NCBI RefSeq assembly: GCF_028640845.1
Contig: NC_080540.1
Coordinates: 228,950,794-229,014,793 of the forward strand
Source: Ahaetulla prasina
Lineage: Eukaryota > Chordata > Lepidosauria > Squamata > Colubridae
DNA: 64,000 bases
Reading direction: 5' to 3'
Shown here: in pieces, positions 59,856 to 64,000 of the stretch
Numbering within the stretch: the stretch's first letter is position 1
Layout: the number at the start of each line of letters is the position of its first letter
The notes under the pieces: generated by a model
The model's database searches: none
Seen by the model: only the letters and a program-made list of their open reading frames with translations
Told to the model about the DNA's origin: nothing
Program-made: the position numbers and the translations under genes

Positions 59856-60889
59856 TATTTGATCTGGACAAACTTCTGTTCAAAAAAAGAACAGGGGCAA
59901 GCCAAGGTATTTTGTTATATGCGGCCTACTGGGAAAAGAATTATGCCATATTTTTTTTTCAGTTTAGGAAATCAACAGTTAATCAGCATAGTTACAGAAA
60001 TATACCATGATATTGTAAATAATTCCAAGAAGATACATTAGTTAGAGAAAAAGAAGTATTTTTTCAATTAAATCTAGCTATACTTCAAAATACTAGAAAC
60101 TATGAATATTTAACATAAGGTACTTACTGTATAAAGGCTGCAACTGTGGAAAACTTAACAATTCAAAGGCAAAAGGGAATTTTAAATTGTACAAAAATAA
60201 ATGTGGAGACTCTGCATTGGTTTCCATTTTTTAAAAGGTCAGTATAATATAGGATTCAATTTCTAATAGTCATGGGGATGATTTTTTTTTAATATCTCAA
60301 TTGTTCTCCATGTTATAAAGTCTTTAGACAGCGTCTATTCTGTTCCATACTTTCAATGAGAAACACATATTTTTTATCCCCAGATCAATAACTCATTTGA
60401 TAAATATCCTTATTGATCTTTCACTTGGACGAAGGCATCAGGAAGACAGGATATTATGAGTTGTTAGCAATCATTCATTTTTGTAGAAGGTACAATTCAC
60501 AAACTTTGAAAGAAAACACAGCTATGAAGTCAGCTATGTTGCAAAACAAATGGCTCTATCCCGAAGGTACAAGATGTCCCCCAAAGGAAGTTACTGCACT
60601 TGGCTAGCAAAGTTTTTTTCCTTCAACTATCTTGGCAGCATTTAAGAACTGCTTCTTAAGCAGTTGCAGGTGAATCCAAGCCAGCCTTCCTCAATTTAGC
60701 AGCCTCCAGATGTGCTGTATCACAACTTCAAGAATTTCCAATCAGCATTTCTACATCTGGAGGGCACCAGGAAGGGGAAGACAGCAAACATTTATCTGAA
60801 CACATACACTGCACTTTCTTTTCCATCCAGCAAACAGGCGTCAGTCTCTCCCACATAATCAGGAGCTAATACAGGCAGTCCTCAAGTTA

Positions 60890-61685
60890 GAATAGAATAG
60901 AATAGAATTTTTATTGACCAAGTATGATTGGACACACAAGGAATTTGTCTTCGTGCATATGCTCTCTGTGTACATAAAAGAAAACATACGTTCATCAAGG
61001 TACAACATTTACAACACAAATGATGGTCAATATATCAATATAAATCATAAGGATTACCAGCAACAAAGTTACAGTTATACAGTCATAAGTGGAAAGAGAT
61101 TGGTGATGGGAACGATGAGAAGATTAATACTACTGCAGATTTAGTAAATAGTTTGACAGTGTTGAGGGAATTATTTGTTTAGCAGAGTGATGGGCTTCGG
61201 GAAAAAACTGTTCTTGTGTCTAGTTATTCTGGTGTGCAGTGCTCTAAAGCGTCGTTTTGAGGGTAGGAGTTGAAACAGTTTATGTCCTGAATGTGAGGGA
61301 TCTGTAAATATTTTCACGGCCCTCTTCTTGATTCGTGCAGTATACAGGTCCTCAATGGAAGGCAGGTTGGTAGCAATTATTTTTTCTGCAGTTCTAATTA
61401 TCCTCTGAAGTCTGTGTCTTTCTTGTTGGGTTGCAGAACCGAACCAGACAGTTATAGAGGTGCAAATGACAGACTCAATAATTCCTCTGTAGAACTGAAT
61501 CAGCAGCTCCTTGGGCAGTTTGAGCTTACTGAGTTGGCGCAGAAAGAACATTCTTTGTTGTCCTTTTTTGATGATGTTTTTGATGTTAGCTGTCCATTTT
61601 AGATCTTGCGATATGATAGAACCTAGAAATTTAAAGGTTTCTACTGTTGATACTATGTTGTCTAGTATTGTGAGAGGTGGAAAGG
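60890..61685 (-). mobile_element. AATAG-tailed LINE (CR1-L3-like), 5'-truncated
   Basis: The tail (AGAAT)n at 60893-60907 is followed, on the minus strand upstream, by the 3' UTR and a 126-codon open frame. The AATAG-type tail matches the snake CR1-L3 LINEs reported to seed AATAG microsatellites. Confidence 0.8.
61171..61551 (-). pseudogene. C-terminal fragment of a CR1-L3-like LINE protein
   Basis: This 126-codon frame covers the region after the reverse transcriptase core of the LINE protein. Recognisable blocks are LLIQFYRGIIESVICTSITV, WFGSATQQERHRLQRIIRTA and HKNSFFPKPITLLN. Upstream the same element continues in another frame (KKGQQRMFFLRQL) before the truncation. It lacks the catalytic YADD and endonuclease and cannot work alone. 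The stop codon precedes a 3' UTR that runs to the AATAG tail. The open frame suggests little time for decay since insertion. Confidence 0.75.
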
Positions 61686-62289
61686 TGAAAGCAATTAGGA
61701 CTAGGATTTCCGTCGCTAAGTGACACGGTTGTAAATTGTGATGTCACTTAACCACATTGCTTAGCGATGGCAATCCAGGTCATTGTTGTAACTCATTACA
61801 TAGGAAGTGAAGGGAGTCCCAAGTAAACAATGTAAGGGTGCCACGGGAGGGTTGGGGGGGTCCTGAGAGGCCCGGCAGAGGCCATGCATGAATTGGGGGT
61901 GCTGCTGCAGTGCAAAATTAACTCAGGAAACCGGAGATAGAGGGTGAAGGGTCCATGCATGTATGCAAACACAGGGAGGCCAGACAAAGAGGGTGCTACA
62001 GTTTGTGGGAGAAGTCATTCACCCCAAGGGCTGGGGAATGGAATAAGACTCAGAAGTAAAAAAGTAGACAAATACTAAAAAGAGAAGCCTGGAACCTTTC
62101 ACTACTTTTTCCCCAATAAATCAAGACACAAAGCAACCCTTCCTTTTTCTTCTTCTTAAAACAGTGGCATATTAATGTGCAGTGGTAATAGTTGAGTGGT
62201 GGGGAGATCTGTGTTGATCAGAGTGAAATAGCAAAGTGTTGTCAGTTGGCCCTGTGGGAACTTCTTTTTTGACAATTGGAATTTGGGCG

Positions 62290-62830
62290 AACCTGTAGTG
62301 ATAAAAACTACTGGTTCAAGCGAACCGGTAGTAAAAAATGCTTTAAAAAGTTTTTTAAAAAAGGTTCCGACGATCATAGCTGCGCCACACGATAATCGGA
62401 ACTTTTTTTTTTACTTTTTAAAAGCATTTTTTACTACCTATTCACCAGAACCGGTAGTAAAATAATGCTTTAAAAAAGAAAAAAAAGGTTCCGAGGATCG
62501 CACGGCACAGCTGATTGTCAATCAGCTGTGCCGCGCGATCGTCGGAACCTTTTTTTTAAAGCATTTTTTTTACTACCAGTGCTGGCAAATAGGTAGTAAA
62601 AAAATGCTTTAAAAAAGAAAAAAGGTTCTGAGAATTGTGCGGCACAGCTATGATCATCGAAACCTTTTTTCCCCCTGTTTTAAAGCATTTTTTTACTACC
62701 AATTCGCCCAAATCGGTAGTAAAAAAATTTTTTTTAAAAAAAAAGTTGACCATGCCCACCCAATCATATGACACCCCCCCACCAAGCCATGCCCACAGAA
62801 CCAGTAGCATATTTTACATTTCATCACTGG
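62290..62830. mobile_element. hAT-like MITE with hairpin array
   Basis: The right end ACATTTCATCACTG and interior blocks (ACCAAGCCATGCCCACAGAA, ACTACTGGTTC) link it to the CAGTGGTGGG/ACCGGTTC hAT MITEs. The left end is degraded and no TSD was found. Three hairpin units fill the centre. Confidence 0.6.
62327..62700. repeat. Tandem array of three hairpin units
   Basis: Units at 62327-62438, 62453-62577 and 62592-62700 each run from GGTAGTAAAA to TTTTACTACC and are themselves inverted repeats (AAGGTTCCGA against TCGGAACCTT). A centre CAGCTGATTGTCAATCAGCTG-like stem is best kept in unit 2. Confidence 0.88.
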
Positions 62831-62961
62831 TTTATAGTGGGGAAAAAAATTGCTAAAAAAAAATACGGATTGATGTAATTCTTGCAATTCTTATGGATTG
62901 CTCTCACTATGATGTGCTTCAGGTCACTTTTCTGGAAATGAATTTGAAACATTCAGTTTTA

Positions 62962-63185
62962 ATAGCAATAGCACTTAGACTTAAATATCGCTTCAGAGTG
63001 CTTTACAGCCCTCTCTGTAAAGGGCTGAGCAGTTTACAGAGTTAGCATATTGCCCCCAACAATCTGTGTCCTCATTTTACCGACTTCGGAAGGAAGGAAA
63101 GCTGAGTCAACCTTGAGCCAGTGATAATCAAACTCCTGGTAATCACCAGAATTAGCCTGCAACACTGTGCTACCACGGCTCTTTA
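62962..63185 (-). mobile_element. tRNA-derived SINE (family A)
   Basis: The plus strand begins with AGCAATAGCACTTAGACTTA and has CATATTGCCCCCAACAATCT and GCTGAGTCAACCTTGAGCC, the complement of the SINE at 19965. Confidence 0.8.
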
Positions 63186-63561
63186 TATCCCATTACAATC
63201 TATCCATACTGGTCTGTGATGTAGCTGTCATAGGTAGCTGTTAGAAGCATGGTACCTGTTCATTGTAATAACATTTGCAAGGTTCTTATTTTTTAATACA
63301 CATAATGTCACGATAATATCACAAGGCTAAAATATTAACAATCATTTTATGGTATTTATATTATTTTATTATACCATATTACAACAATAAGATTATAGTC
63401 ACAACTTTAACAATGATTTAAAGTCATCACAAACACAAAGCCATGATTTACTATAAAGCTTATCTTTGAATGTTTAATTCAAAGATGTTTTATAGTGTTC
63501 AATAGCTTTATTTTTGACATATGACTGTATCAGAACTCTGCTTATTATAAACAAAACGAAA

Positions 63562-63972
63562 GAAAAAGGTTCTGAGAATTGTGCGCACAGCTGATTGTCA
63601 ATCAGCTGTGCCGCGCGATCGTCGGAACCTTTTTTTTAAAGCATTTTTTTTACTACCAGTGCTGGCAAATAGGTAGTAAAAAAATGCTTTAAAAAAGAAA
63701 AAAGGTTCTGAGAATTGTGCGGCACAGCTATGATCATCGAAACCTTTTTTTCCCCTGTTTTAAAGCATTTTTTTACTACCAATTCGCCCAAATCGGTAGT
63801 AAAAAAAAATTTTTTTAAAAAAAAAGTTGACCATGCCCACCCAATCATATGACCCCCCCACCACCAAGCCATGCCCACAGAACCAGTAGCATATTTTACA
63901 TTTCATCACTGGTTTATAGTGGGGGAAAAAATTGCTAAAAAAAAATACGGATTGATGTAATTCTTGCAATTC
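63562..63972 (+). repeat. Duplicate of 62482-62891, offset 1080 bp
   Basis: Line-by-line comparison shows almost identical sequence, with a few single-base changes and small length differences in homopolymers. The match includes the non-repeat flank AATACGGATTGATGTAATTC. The left edge recombines two hairpin units. Confidence 0.95.
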
Positions 63973-64000
63973 TTTTTTTTTTATTCAAAAAGTTTTTATT
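63973..64000 (-). mobile_element. L1 3' end, cut by the window edge
   Basis: A poly(T) run followed by ATTCAAAAAGTTTTTATT is the complement of the L1 3' end at 50820-50842. It inserted exactly where the 62482 copy continues with ATGGATTGC. Confidence 0.7.

Larger units (their letters stand above)
60874..61800 (+). mobile_element. TA-target MITE remnant split by a LINE
   Basis: CAGGCAGTCCTCAAGTTA before the LINE is a MITE end. After the LINE (from about 61700) CCGTCGCTAAGTGACACGG and related sequence continue the MITE. The LINE therefore inserted into an older MITE. Confidence 0.55.
54126..64000 (-). other. DMRT1: DMRT1 intron 2, partial
   Basis: Sequence upstream of exon 3 on the minus strand. 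It contains two MITE copies, an L2 LINE, hAT MITEs and AATAG-tailed LINEs. The stretches 55017-56275, 58454-59124, 59860-60873, 61801-62289 and 63186-63561 show no gene and nothing I can name, except a GGAAG-rich run at about 56030-56075 and short ATGT repeats near 56190. Confidence 0.8.

Noticed and set aside
62501..62560. Transcription terminators suggested by the GC stems with T-runs
   Set aside because: The stems are parts of MITE hairpins in a vertebrate intron. Intrinsic terminators do not apply here.

Overview
The window is vertebrate nuclear DNA from a squamate reptile, most likely a snake. It carries the 3' part of the sex-development gene DMRT1 on the minus strand. Three coding exons are recognisable by protein similarity and by splice sites whose phases agree: exon 3 (53842-54125), exon 4 (39778-39940) and exon 5 with the stop codon (7274-7428). 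Introns are about 13.9 kb (intron 3) and 32.3 kb (intron 4). The window ends inside intron 2, so exons 1 and 2 with the DM DNA-binding domain lie beyond position 64000. The CpG-rich block at about 620-2470 lies beyond the 3' end of DMRT1. In other vertebrates DMRT3 follows there, so the block may be the DMRT3 5' region; no DMRT3 coding sequence is visible.

The snake assignment rests on the repeats: LINEs with AATAG-type tails (15891, 59213, 60893), abundant L2/CR1-group LINEs, L1 3' ends, tRNA-derived SINEs and many hAT and TA-target MITEs. Nearly everything outside the three exons, the 3' UTR and the CpG block is intronic or intergenic DNA filled with transposons. I saw no tRNA or rRNA genes, no CRISPR array and no complete host gene.

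Layout, left to right: 1-6355 intergenic with the CpG island; 6356-7273 probable DMRT1 3' UTR; 7274-7428 exon 5; 7429-39777 intron 4, with many MITEs and SINEs and a 6.4-kb element (32388-38790) whose inverted ends and internal complementary region look like a DIRS-type tyrosine-recombinase retrotransposon; 39778-39940 exon 4; 39941-53841 intron 3, with an almost full-length L2/CR1-group LINE (40266-45087) that keeps a 911-codon ORF, an inverted MITE dimer split by another insertion, an L1 with target-site duplications, and a hAT element carrying a coiled-coil host-gene fragment; 53842-54125 exon 3; 54126-64000 part of intron 2, with a second L2 copy, an AATAG-tailed LINE and a tandem array of hairpin units that is partly duplicated 1080 bp downstream.

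The most notable observations are the DIRS-like architecture, the gene fragment inside a hAT transposon, the hairpin array inside a MITE, the intact-looking LINE antisense to DMRT1 with an NRF1-type palindrome at its 5' end, and the spread of similar GCGCATGCGC motifs by hAT MITEs. Family names come from recognition by eye, not from a database search.
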